Shown here: positions 51,957 to 59,358 of the stretch, one piece after another
Layout: every line of letters starts with the position of its first letter
How positions within the stretch are numbered: the stretch's first letter is position 1
Source of the DNA: Acidimicrobiia bacterium
GTDB lineage: Bacteria > Actinomycetota > Acidimicrobiia > Acidimicrobiales > CAIXPF01
Assembly: GCA_947476745.1 (NCBI GenBank)
Contig: CANJRG010000002.1
Location: 62,001-126,000 of the forward strand
DNA length: 64,000 nucleotides
Reading direction: 5' to 3'
Program-made: the position numbers and the translations under genes
The notes under the pieces: generated by a model
The model's database searches: none
Told to the model about the DNA's origin: nothing
The model's input: the letters and a program-made list of their open reading frames with translations, nothing else

Positions 51957-52886
51957 TCAGCAGGCGGCGCCCGACCCGGCTTCGCCGTTGCGTGCCCGCA
52001 ACGCCCGGGCGACCGGCAGCAGCCGCCGGCACGCGGCGTAGAACGCCTCGAGCTCGCGGTCCTCGCCGGGCATGCACCCGACGATGAGGTGGTCGACCCC
52101 GGCATCGGCGTACTCCTGCATGCGGGCCAGGATCGAGTCGTCGTCGCCGAGCAGGTACATGCCCTGAACGGCCTCGGGAGTCAGGCCCGACAGCTTCAGG
52201 CCTCGCAGCCCGATCTCGGTGGCCACCTCGACGTCGGCGGCAGGGATGATGCTGGCCAGGCAACCGAACCGGAACCCGTCCATCGGACGGCCCGCCTCCG
52301 CAGCGAGCTCGAGCAGCCGGCGGCGGCGCTTGGCGAACTGCCCGGGACTGACCAGGTAGGGCACGTAGCCGTCACCGAAACGCACCGCCCGGCGCAACGC
52401 AGCCTCCGACCGCCCACCGATCCACACGTCGGGCCGGACGGGCACCGGTTCGAGACGGAAGCCGTCGAGCTCGGCCCACGGGCTGGAGTGGGTGACCGGT
52501 TCGCCGGTCCACAGCTTGGCGATGAGCTCAAGGGCGTCGTCGCTGTAGGCGCCGCGCCGGTGCACGTCGGCGCCGGTGGCGCTGAACTCGGCGGGGAACT
52601 CGCCGCCCACGCCGAATCCCGCCACCACCCGACCGGGGGCCACCAGCGAGATGGTGGCCATGGCCTTGGCCACCACCGCGGCCGGCCGCCACGGCAGCAC
52701 CAGCAGGTTGAGGCCGATGGTGATCTGCTCGGTGGCCCCGGCGAAGCAGCCCAGCGTGGCGATGCCGTCACCGAGGTGGCCGACGTGGTCGCCGGCCCAG
52801 ACCGAGTCGAACCCGGTGGCCTCGACCCGCCGGGCGAAGGCCTTCGGCCCCCGGTGGTCCCCCTGGTACTGCGCCCCGATCTGCAT
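51957..52886 (-). CDS. LLM class F420/FMN-dependent oxidoreductase
   Basis: 309 residues. Luciferase-like: FDSVWAGDHVGHLGDGIATLGCFAGATEQITIGLNLLVLPWRPAAVVAKAMATI, RVVAGFGVGGEFPAEFSATG and the DVWIGGRSEAALRRAVRFGDGYVP region. The short GDHVG segment and the wider barrel blocks fit F420-dependent oxidoreductases. It faces an upstream cupin/NTF2/LLM cluster across a 91-bp divergent region. Leaderless start supported by TAGCGT 6 nt before the ATG. Confidence 0.88.
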   Translation of the reverse strand: MQIGAQYQGDHRGPKAFARRVEATGFDSVWAGDHVGHLGDGIATLGCFAGATEQITIGLNLLVLPWRPAAVVAKAMATISLVAPGRVVAGFGVGGEFPAEFSATGADVHRRGAYSDDALELIAKLWTGEPVTHSSPWAELDGFRLEPVPVRPDVWIGGRSEAALRRAVRFGDGYVPYLVSPGQFAKRRRRLLELAAEAGRPMDGFRFGCLASIIPAADVEVATEIGLRGLKLSGLTPEAVQGMYLLGDDDSILARMQEYADAGVDHLIVGCMPGEDRELEAFYAACRRLLPVARALRARNGEAGSGAAC

Positions 52887-52892
52887 CGCCGG

Positions 52893-52898
52893 ACGCTA
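52893..52898 (-). promoter_or_regulatory. Putative -10 element of a leaderless transcript
   Basis: On the minus strand TAGCGT ends 6 nt before the ATG at 52886 of the LLM gene. Confidence 0.5.
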
Positions 52899-52966
52899 CC
52901 AATCGACGGTCCGGCCCCGAGCACCCGGCGACACGGCGCCCTGAGGGCAGGCTGGCAGGCTGGCAG

Positions 52967-52972
52967 TACGGT
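52967..52972 (+). promoter_or_regulatory. Putative -10 element of a leaderless transcript
   Basis: TACGGT ends 5 nt before the ATG at 52978 of the cupin gene. Confidence 0.45.
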
Positions 52973-52977
52973 GGCCC

Positions 52978-53373
52978 ATGCACATCACCCGGTTCCACCC
53001 CGCCGAGGACGGCGGGTCCGTTTTCACCGACCTCGAGATCGCCCTGCCCTTCGAGGGCGACGCCGCGGGCCACGGCATCCAGCGATCCCGCCGGTTCGCC
53101 TCACCATCGGTGCAGCTGGTCGAGCTGCCTGCCGGGCTCGACCAGAGCTGGCACCCGGCCCCGCAACGCCAGATCGTGGTCGTGCTCGACGGCACCTTGG
53201 AGGTCACCACCGGCGACGGTGCCACCCGTCGGTTCGGTCCCGGCAACGCCTTCCTCGCCGACGACATGGCCAGCCGCGGTCACCTGACCCGCACCATCGA
53301 CGGGGCGGCGCACGTGCTGTTCGTCCCGATGCCGGCCGAGGTCGACCTCGACGCCTGGATCGCCCCGGCCTGA
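52978..53373 (+). CDS. Small cupin-domain protein
   Basis: 131 residues, paralogue of the cupin at 19128: it shares the MHITRF/MRITRI opening, the RQIVVVLDG / RQLVVNLFG strand, RRFGPG and ADD-x-RGHLTR. Histidines are in LDQSWHPAPQR and SRGHLTR; these could be metal ligands but the classic cupin motif is incomplete. It heads a same-strand cluster with an NTF2-like protein and an LLM oxidoreductase. The other paralogue sits with a TauD dioxygenase, so the family may serve different oxygenases. Confidence 0.78.
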   Translation: MHITRFHPAEDGGSVFTDLEIALPFEGDAAGHGIQRSRRFASPSVQLVELPAGLDQSWHPAPQRQIVVVLDGTLEVTTGDGATRRFGPGNAFLADDMASRGHLTRTIDGAAHVLFVPMPAEVDLDAWIAPA

Positions 53374-53414
53374 TACGGGTTGCCCGGCGCCGGACGGCAG
53401 GAGAGGATGCACCC

Positions 53415-53906
53415 ATGGCAGACCTGAGCGAGTTCGAGGTCCGGCTGCGCCGCCTCGAGGACATCGAGGCCCTCAAGCAGCTCAAGGCGCAGTACTGCGC
53501 GGCCTGCGACGACGGCTACGACGCCGACCGGCTGGCCTCGCTGTTCACCGAGGACGCGGTGTGGGACGGCGGTCGGACCTTCGGTGTTGCCAGCGGCCGC
53601 GAGGCCATCCGCCGTCATTTCCAGGGGGCCTCGGCGCGGGTGACCATCGCCCGCCACCAGGTGATGAACCCCATCATCGACGTCGACGGCGACACCGCCA
53701 CAGGCCACTGGTTGCTGTTCCAGCCCTGCACCAGCGCCGGACGCGACGGCGAGCAGGCGATGTGGCTGGCCGCCACCTACGCCGACACCTACGCCCGGAC
53801 CGACGGCGGCTGGTTGATCGCGCTGACCACCATCGACGTCGCCTTCTTCACCCCCTACGGCCGGGGCTGGGTCGACCAGCGCTTCCTTCCCGGTCGCGAG
53901 CCGTAG
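53415..53906 (+). CDS. NTF2-like (SnoaL-type) protein
   Basis: 163 residues. It starts RLRRLEDIEALKQLKAQYCAACDDGYDADRLASLFTEDAVWDGG, with the DAVWDGGRTFGVASGREAIRRHF helix-strand block of SnoaL_4-like proteins, then ARHQVMNPIIDVDGDTATGHWLLF and the AATYADTYARTDGGWLIA end. ATG at 53415 with GGAGAGGA upstream. The TAG stop is part of the putative -10 element of the next gene. A larger frame from 52089 is antisense shadow of the LLM gene. Confidence 0.85.
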   Translation: MADLSEFEVRLRRLEDIEALKQLKAQYCAACDDGYDADRLASLFTEDAVWDGGRTFGVASGREAIRRHFQGASARVTIARHQVMNPIIDVDGDTATGHWLLFQPCTSAGRDGEQAMWLAATYADTYARTDGGWLIALTTIDVAFFTPYGRGWVDQRFLPGREP

Positions 53907-53909
53907 GGT
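53904..53909 (+). promoter_or_regulatory. Putative -10 element overlapping a stop codon
   Basis: TAGGGT begins with the TAG stop of the NTF2-like gene and ends 6 nt before the ATG at 53916, so the LLM gene may have its own leaderless promoter. Confidence 0.45.
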
Positions 53910-53915
53910 TCGGCG

Positions 53916-54944
53916 ATGCAGCTCGGCCTGTACGCGCACACCCACGGCCTCGGCTACCGCGAAGGGGAGAACAACCGCACCCGTAGCGTGCCGGCGCAGC
54001 AACTGCAGCCGGCCGCGGTGGCGGTCGACGCCGAACGGGCCGGGTTCCACTCGATGTGGTTCCCCGACCACGTGTGCATGCCGATGGAGACCGGCAGCGC
54101 CCATGTGGCCAACGTGACCGGCACCCGCTCCTACCAACCTCGTCACGACATGCTCGACGCCGCGGTGGTGATGGGTGCGGTGGCCACGGTGACCACCACC
54201 CTCAAGCTGGGGACCAGCGTGCTCGTCGCCCCTTACCGCGGCCCGCTCAACGACGCCCGTCAGCTCACCACCGTCGACATCCTCTCCGGCGGCCGGCTGG
54301 TGCTCGGCATCGGCGAGGGCTGGATGCGCGAGGAATTCGCGGCGCTGGGCCTCGACCCGGCTACCAAGGGGCGCCGCACCGTCGAGGCCATCGAGGTGTT
54401 CAAGCGGGCCTGGGGCGACGACGTGGTGTCCTTCGACGGTGAGTTCTACCGCTTCGCCGACGTCTCGATGGACCCCAAACCCGTCCAACGGCCCCGGCCG
54501 CCGATCATCTACGGCGGGATCTCCCCGCTCGGCGCCCGACGGGCGGCGCGACGCTGCGACGGGTTCTACCCGCTGTTCCTCGACCCCTACGCCGAACCGA
54601 CCCGTTACCGGTCCCATCAGGCGGAGATCCGCCGCATCCTCGACGAGACCGGCCGCGACCCCGCCACCTTCACCATGATGGGCGCCGCCACCCTGCAGCT
54701 GACCGCCGACGGCAACGCCACCGGGCCCGACGGGCGGCGTATGGTCTGCACCGGTTCCGCAGCCCAGATCCTCGAGGACCTCGCGACGTTCGCCGACGAG
54801 GGTTACTCGCTGTTGGTGCTCAAGATCGTCTGTCCCTCCGGCGAGGTGAGCGAGCTGCGCGACGGCGTCGCACGGATCGGCGAGGAGATCGTGCCGGTCG
54901 CCACCGGCTTCGCCCCGGCAGGGGGCTGGCAGCCCAAGCTGTGA
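53916..54944 (+). CDS. LLM class F420/FMN-dependent oxidoreductase
   Basis: 342 residues. Luciferase-like barrel with FHSMWFPDHVCMPME near residue 50, MGAVATVTTTLKLGTSVLVAPYRGPLNDARQLTTVDILSGGRLVLGIGEGWMREEFAALG and RRTVEAIEVFKRAW. It is longer than the others because of an insert before the second strand (SYQPRHDMLDAAV). It would carry out an F420- or FMN-dependent reduction or oxidation. It is convergent with another LLM gene 28 bp away. Confidence 0.9.
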   Translation: MQLGLYAHTHGLGYREGENNRTRSVPAQQLQPAAVAVDAERAGFHSMWFPDHVCMPMETGSAHVANVTGTRSYQPRHDMLDAAVVMGAVATVTTTLKLGTSVLVAPYRGPLNDARQLTTVDILSGGRLVLGIGEGWMREEFAALGLDPATKGRRTVEAIEVFKRAWGDDVVSFDGEFYRFADVSMDPKPVQRPRPPIIYGGISPLGARRAARRCDGFYPLFLDPYAEPTRYRSHQAEIRRILDETGRDPATFTMMGAATLQLTADGNATGPDGRRMVCTGSAAQILEDLATFADEGYSLLVLKIVCPSGEVSELRDGVARIGEEIVPVATGFAPAGGWQPKL

Positions 54945-54972
54945 GCGCTGCACTCGACCAGCCCGGCAACGA

Positions 54973-55851
54973 TCAGCCGCGCGAGCGCACCAACTCCGCC
55001 AGCGGCTCGAGCCGGGCGCGCAGCTTCGACACCGGCGGCGACGGCACCACCACCCGGGCCACGCCGAGCTCCTCGAGTTCGTCGAGCAGCTCGTCGGTGA
55101 GGGCGTAGCCGCCGCTGGTCACCTCGATCTCGCCGGGGTCGCGGCCGAGCCGGTCGCACTCCTCGCGCATGATCCGCAGGGCGGCGACGAACTTGTCCTC
55201 CTCGCCGGGCACGTGGATGCGGCCGCTGAGGTTGCCGGGCCAGAAGAACCCGTCGCCGACGCGAGCGGCGCGACGGGCCGCGGCCGGGGCGTGGCCGCCG
55301 ACGACGATGGGCACCGCGCCCGGCTGCGACGGACGGGGGTTCGAGATCATGTCGCCCCAGCGGTAGAACCGGCCGTCGACGGTGCTGGTCCCGGCCCACA
55401 ACGAACGGATCGCAGCGATCGACTCGTCGGTGCGGGCGGCCCGCTCGGCGAAGGGGATGCCGAGGGCCTCCATCTCCTCCTCCAACCAGCCGATGCCCAC
55501 CCCGAGGATGGCCCGTCCGCCCGACAGCCGGTCGAGCGTCGCCCATTCCTTGGCCACGTAGGCCGGATGCCGTTGGGGCAGGATCATGATGCCGGTGGCC
55601 AGGCGAAGGGTGCGCGAGATGCCGGCCACGAAGGCCAGCCACACCACCGGGTCGCACAACACGGCGTCGGCCACCCCGGCGAGTTGCCCGTCGGCGGTGT
55701 AGGGGTAGGGCGAGGTGATGGTCTCGGGCACGAAGACGTGCTCGACCGCCCACAGCGACTCGAGGCCGACCTCCTCCGCCACCTCGACCACCGCAGCACA
55801 GTCCTCCGCGGTGGTGTACATCGAGCTGGCGAACATCAGGCCGACCTTCAT
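54973..55851 (-). CDS. LLM class F420/FMN-dependent oxidoreductase
   Basis: 292 residues from the ATG at 55851 with GGGGGAG 6 nt upstream. Motifs ESLWAVEHVFVPE, LRLATGIMILPQRHP, ILGVGIGWLEEEMEALG and VPIVVGGHAPAAARRAARVGDGFFWPG match F420-dependent oxidoreductases and are closest to the protein at 28403. The convergent neighbour at 53916 is also an LLM enzyme but only distantly similar, so this is not a recent tandem duplication. Confidence 0.9.
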   Translation of the reverse strand: MKVGLMFASSMYTTAEDCAAVVEVAEEVGLESLWAVEHVFVPETITSPYPYTADGQLAGVADAVLCDPVVWLAFVAGISRTLRLATGIMILPQRHPAYVAKEWATLDRLSGGRAILGVGIGWLEEEMEALGIPFAERAARTDESIAAIRSLWAGTSTVDGRFYRWGDMISNPRPSQPGAVPIVVGGHAPAAARRAARVGDGFFWPGNLSGRIHVPGEEDKFVAALRIMREECDRLGRDPGEIEVTSGGYALTDELLDELEELGVARVVVPSPPVSKLRARLEPLAELVRSRG

Positions 55852-56027
55852 CGGATCTCCCCCGGGGTAGGACGGACGCAGTGGCTTCGTGCGGCGCGAC
55901 ACCGCTGATCTCACTCGGTAGCCACCCCACCGATCGAATCGGCCGAGCCCGTCCCCCGAAACACCCGTCCCCAACCGCATCGGAGTGGACCGCGACGGAG
56001 TGGACCGCGACGTCGGACCCGGCCCGT
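55852..56027. other. Intergenic region with a 15-bp tandem duplication
   Basis: Between the LLM start and the 3' end of the S8 protease gene. CGGAGTGGACCGCGA occurs twice in tandem at 55981-56010. No gene or terminator hairpin was recognised. Confidence 0.6.
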
Positions 56028-57806
56028 TCAGCGCAGGCCGGCGGGCCTGGTGGTGGCGGTGGCCGTCGTCGCCGGCACGGTGTCTGCTGCCGAGGCCATG
56101 GTGGTGGTCGTCGCCCTGATGGTGGTCGTCGTCGTCGTGCCCGGCCGGGTCGTGGTGGTCGAGTTGTAGGACGCCATCATCTGCGGGATGAGCAGACGGG
56201 CCGCCGGCACGTCGATGAGGCCGGCACCCGTCGCCGGGTCGAACCCGACCGGGCCGAGATCGTGGGCGCTGGTCATGAGCAGGGTTCGCATCAAGGCCGG
56301 AGCGACACCGTCGCCGAGCAGCACGGCGGCGGCGGCCGAGACGTGGGCGGCCGCCAGCGAGGTGCCACTGGAGCGGACGTAGGTCCCGTCCTTGCCCGTC
56401 GAGACGATGTCGCGCCCGGGCGCGGCGACCGCCACGTAGGAGCCGGCGGTGGAGAACGCAGAACGGGTCAACTGCCGGTCGACAGCGGCCACGGCGACAA
56501 CCCCGGGCAGCGACGCCGGGTAGCTGACCGGGTCACCGAGGGCACCACCGTTCCCCGCAGAGGCGACGACCACCACCCCGGCTGCCACGGCCCGCTCGAC
56601 GGCCCGGCGTAGGTGCTCGTCGGCGTTGGGGGTACCGAGGGACAGGTTGATGACGTGGGCCCCGTTCGCCACCGCCCAGTCGATGGCCGCTGCGACGTCG
56701 AGGCTGCTGCCGAAACCGAAGTCGTCGATAGCCCGGACCGGCAGGATGCGGGGCCGCCCCCCGAACCCGGCGATGCCGATGCCATTGCCGGTCTCAGCCG
56801 ACGCGATGCCGGCGATCACGGTTCCGTGCCCGTTGGCGTCGGTGCGGCCATCACCGCCGGCGAGGGCGTCGTAGCCGCTGAGCACGACACCGGCGAGATC
56901 GGGATGGGTGGCGCTCACCCCGCTGTCGATGACCGCGATGACCATGCTCGACGTGCTCGAAGCGGGTACGAAGTTGTTGGCATGCAACGCGTCGAGTGCC
57001 CACTGCTCGGACCGCAAGGGGTCGACGGCGTCGACCCGTACCCGGTTGAGTGGACCTACCGACACCACATCGGCTCGGGCCCGGGCGGCGACGACGGCGT
57101 CGTCGAGGCTCTGTCCGGCGGAGGCCACGACGAGTTCGGCCTGCAGGCATCCGCCGCTGCGCACCAGGGCGACCGGACCGGCGGCGGTGCGGGGCACCGA
57201 CGTCGGGTCGCACCATCCGCTGCGCGGCCGGGGCGGCATGGTGGTGGTGGTCGACGGGATGGTGGTGGTGGTCGACGGGATGGTGGTGGTGGTCGACGGG
57301 ATGGTGGTGGTGGTCGGCGGCGGCACCGTGGTCGTCGGCGGTTCCGTCGGCCAGGACCCGTCATCGGTCCAGGACCCGTCATCGGTCCAGGAGAAGTCGT
57401 CGGTCCAGGAGAAGTCGTCGGTCCAGGAGAAGTCGTCGGACCAGAACTGGTCGTCGTAGCCGTACTGCGTGTCGTCGTAGCTCTCGTCCGCGGGCAGGTC
57501 GGACCATTCGTCGACGAAGGCCCGCACGTCGGTGGGGTCGTTCTGGCCGGGGAAGAGGTCACCCGCCTGGTCGCCGGGGGCCTGCTCGTCGGCCATGACA
57601 GTCGACTCGTCGTCGCCGCCGAGGTCAGCGCTCAACTGGGATGAATAGCCGTCCTGAAACGCATCGACCTGGACGTCGAGCACCTCGGGGGTGCGGGCCA
57701 CGACGGTGCCGGACGCGGTCGCCGCAAACACCACGTAGCCGCCGATCACCAGCGCGCACAACCAGCCGCCAGCGCTGCCGAGCAGCTTCACCTTCCTGTG
57801 CACCAT
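56028..57806 (-). CDS. Membrane-anchored subtilisin-like serine protease (S8)
   Basis: 592 residues. A signal anchor (about 7-32) is followed by an acidic region with an imperfect DDFSWT repeat (about 123-152), a Thr/Pro linker (TTTTIPS repeats, about 157-192) and the S8 domain (about 285-540). Catalytic residues are D294 (AVIDSG), H327 (NGHGT) and S483 (SSGTSLAA), with the oxyanion Asn near 419. A Thr-rich tail ends the protein. It acts outside the membrane; its substrate is unknown. ATG at 57806 has GGGGAGG upstream. Both linkers are coded by tandem DNA repeats. Confidence 0.92.
   Translation of the reverse strand: MVHRKVKLLGSAGGWLCALVIGGYVVFAATASGTVVARTPEVLDVQVDAFQDGYSSQLSADLGGDDESTVMADEQAPGDQAGDLFPGQNDPTDVRAFVDEWSDLPADESYDDTQYGYDDQFWSDDFSWTDDFSWTDDFSWTDDGSWTDDGSWPTEPPTTTVPPPTTTTIPSTTTTIPSTTTTIPSTTTTMPPRPRSGWCDPTSVPRTAAGPVALVRSGGCLQAELVVASAGQSLDDAVVAARARADVVSVGPLNRVRVDAVDPLRSEQWALDALHANNFVPASSTSSMVIAVIDSGVSATHPDLAGVVLSGYDALAGGDGRTDANGHGTVIAGIASAETGNGIGIAGFGGRPRILPVRAIDDFGFGSSLDVAAAIDWAVANGAHVINLSLGTPNADEHLRRAVERAVAAGVVVVASAGNGGALGDPVSYPASLPGVVAVAAVDRQLTRSAFSTAGSYVAVAAPGRDIVSTGKDGTYVRSSGTSLAAAHVSAAAAVLLGDGVAPALMRTLLMTSAHDLGPVGFDPATGAGLIDVPAARLLIPQMMASYNSTTTTRPGTTTTTTIRATTTTMASAADTVPATTATATTRPAGLR
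57238..57321. repeat. Four 21-bp tandem repeats in the protease linker
   Basis: ATGGTGGTGGTGGTCGACGGG is repeated three times exactly and a fourth time with changes. On the coding strand it encodes the TTTTIPS linker. The unit keeps frame, so copy number can vary. Confidence 0.9.
57349..57456. repeat. Six 18-bp tandem repeats in the protease N-region
   Basis: Units of the form GTCCAGGAGAAGTCGTCG and GTCCAGGACCCGTCATCG encode the repeated hexapeptide (DDFSWT/DDGSWT) ahead of the Thr linker. Three central copies are identical at the DNA level, a sign of recent expansion. Confidence 0.9.
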
Positions 57807-58042
57807 GCCACCTCCCCGCCCGCAACACGGTCCCGAACCGCCGTGAACGGCCGCACTGCAGACTGCGACAACGCCAGCGCAGCGCTGCCGGGCCGAACGG
57901 GCCGCCCCGCTCTGCATCCATCCCCGACCCTAGGGATCGGCCGACCGTCTGGACCTCATCCAGGGTAGGACGCCGCGATCGTCTGCCGGGTGAAGGCCCC
58001 GGATTCGCCTACTGCGATCCCACGGACCCTCGACGCCGGCGA
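57807..58042. other. Intergenic region upstream of the protease gene
   Basis: 236 bp between the protease start and the tatA stop. A minus-strand TAGGGT (57932-57927) could be a -10 element, giving a leader of about 110 nt. No small gene or hairpin is convincing. Confidence 0.45.
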
Positions 58043-58243
58043 TCAGGCCGGCGTGTCTGCGTTCGCCTCGGCCTTGCCGTCGGCCGGGGCGTCGTCGGCC
58101 GCGCCGTCGGCGAGGCCATTCTTGAACTCCTTCTGTGCCTGGCCGAGCGACCGCGCCAACTTCGGCAGCTGCGCACCGCCGAACAGCAGCAGCGCCAGAG
58201 CGCCGATGATCAACCATTCCTGACCTTCGAGCATCGCGAGCAT
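58043..58243 (-). CDS. tatA: Twin-arginine translocase subunit TatA
   Basis: 66 residues from the ATG at 58243. It has the TatA layout: a short extracellular start, one membrane helix (WLIIGALALLLFGGAQLP), the hinge LPKLARSLGQAQKEFKNG (amphipathic helix) and an acidic Ala/Asp tail. TatA forms the pore for folded exported proteins. Starts at the GTG at 58246 or the ATG at 58234 are also possible. No tatC is in the window. TatB is unlikely because the amphipathic helix is short. Confidence 0.88.
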   Translation of the reverse strand: MLAMLEGQEWLIIGALALLLFGGAQLPKLARSLGQAQKEFKNGLADGAADDAPADGKAEANADTPA

Positions 58244-58320
58244 CACCGCATCGTTGCACCGATCCGGCGCGACGCACAGAGCAAGAAGTCACGCTCGGGC
58301 GTTGCTGCACCGCAGGAACT

Positions 58321-58332
58321 GAACGAATGTTC
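58321..58332. promoter_or_regulatory. GAAC-N4-GTTC box (LexA-like), weak candidate
   Basis: GAACGAATGTTC matches the core of Gram-positive SOS boxes (GAAC-N4-GTTC). It is 78 bp upstream of tatA and about 140 bp upstream of the secreted protein. An 8-base core is expected about once in a window of this size, so it may be chance. Confidence 0.25.
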
Positions 58333-58417
58333 GGCGAACTCCCGGGCATCGCTCAGGACTGATCGGCGGTTGTGCGGGAACTCCCAGGGTTCGCCCAGGT
58401 CACTCCGAGGCCCGGAC

Positions 58418-58433
58418 ACGACACTGTTGTCGT
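58418..58433. promoter_or_regulatory. Short palindrome ACGACA-N4-TGTCGT
   Basis: Perfect 6-bp arms with a 4-nt spacer, 40 bp upstream of the ATG at 58473, where a promoter for the secreted protein is expected. Possible operator. Its regulator is unknown. Confidence 0.35.
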
Positions 58434-58472
58434 ACCCCGGGCCGACCGGGGACCAAACGGAAGGAACGCACC

Positions 58473-59108
58473 ATGAACCAAGCCAAACGAGCCATGGCCG
58501 CCCTCGCTCTCGCCGCCACCCTCGCCGCCGGCGGCGCCGCAGTCGCCATCGCCGGACCGACCGTCGCCGGCGCCGCCGAGTCGGCGGCCACCGGAACCGT
58601 CAGCCGTATCGGCAGCGTGCTGAGCGGCCTCGTCTCCGACGGGACCATCAACCAGACCCAGGCCGACGCCGTGCAGAAGGCCCTCGACGCCGCCCGACCC
58701 CAGGGCATGGGCGAGCGGCGCAAGCCCGGCGCAATGCCCGGCATCGAGGCGGTTGCCTCCGTACTGGGCATGACCGCCGACGAGGTTCGCACGGCCCTGC
58801 AGTCCGGCCAGAGCCTGGCCCAGATCGCCGCCGCCAAGGGCGTGTCCACCCAGGCCGTCGTCGATGCCATCGTCGCCGACCTCAAGACCCACCTCGCCGA
58901 GGAAGTGACCTCGGGCGAGCACACCCAGGCCGAGGCCGACCAGAGGCTCAGCAAGGCGACGGAGCTGATCACCGCCGCGGTGAACGGCCAGATGCCGTTC
59001 GGACCCGGCGGCACGGGCGGTCGCGGCCACGGTCGCGGCCACGGCGGCCCCTTCGGTCAGCGCGGCGAGGGCAAGGCCCCGAGCGCCTCCACCGGCACCG
59101 CCAGCTGA
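58473..59108 (+). CDS. Secreted helical protein of unknown function
   Basis: 211 residues. A signal peptide (about 1-35, ending near AGAAES) is followed by helices, each of the form ...LVSDGTINQTQADAVQKAL... and SVLGMTADEVRTALQSGQSLAQIAAAKGVSTQAVVDAIV, and a Gly/His/Arg-rich tail (GRGHGRGHGG). Such helix repeats appear in exported actinobacterial proteins with no assigned role. The ATG has GGAAGGA 7 nt upstream. A 12-bp hairpin follows the gene. It is divergent from tatA, though nothing shows that Tat exports it. Confidence 0.75.
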   Translation: MNQAKRAMAALALAATLAAGGAAVAIAGPTVAGAAESAATGTVSRIGSVLSGLVSDGTINQTQADAVQKALDAARPQGMGERRKPGAMPGIEAVASVLGMTADEVRTALQSGQSLAQIAAAKGVSTQAVVDAIVADLKTHLAEEVTSGEHTQAEADQRLSKATELITAAVNGQMPFGPGGTGGRGHGRGHGGPFGQRGEGKAPSASTGTAS

Positions 59109-59116
59109 CCATCCTC

Positions 59117-59155
59117 GGTCCGGGTGCGGTGCTCACTCCTCGTCGCACCCGGACC
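59117..59155 (+). terminator. Hairpin after the secreted protein gene
   Basis: Perfect 12-bp arms GGTCCGGGTGCG (59117-59128) and CGCACCCGGACC (59144-59155), 15-nt loop, followed by a pyrimidine-rich stretch (GGTTCTTCCCCTCTATCCC). The best case of a classical terminator shape on the plus strand. Confidence 0.75.
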
Positions 59156-59291
59156 GGTTCTTCCCCTCTATCCCTTCCCCCACGCCCTCCACGCCCCACC
59201 CGGCCCGGCCCGGTCGGTCGGGTCGCCGTTTCCCTCCCCGGCGACCCGACCGGCCTGGTCGGTCTGCTCCAGGGCCTGGTCGGTCCGCCGT

Positions 59292-59358
59292 AGCGCCGTC
59301 GGCGCCCGGGCTCAGGGTCGGTCCTGGCCGGCGCAGCGCCGTCGGCGCCCGGGCTCAG
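59292..59358. repeat. 24-bp direct repeat at the MFS gene end
   Basis: AGCGCCGTCGGCGCCCGGGCTCAG occurs at 59292-59315 and 59335-59358, 43 bp apart. The second copy contains the MFS stop codon, so the first is a duplicate in the intergenic space between convergent genes. Confidence 0.8.

Noticed and set aside
53916-55851. Recent tandem duplication of LLM genes
   Set aside because: The two convergent LLM proteins differ in length and in most motifs. The one at 54973 is closer to the distant gene at 28403.
57238-57456. CRISPR-like array in the protease gene
   Set aside because: Units are 18 and 21 bp with no unique spacers and they keep the protein frame; there are no cas genes. These are coding tandem repeats.
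58321-58332. SOS (LexA) control of tatA or the secreted protein
   Set aside because: Only the 8-base core matches and one such match is expected by chance in 64 kb. Kept as a weak feature, not as a finding.
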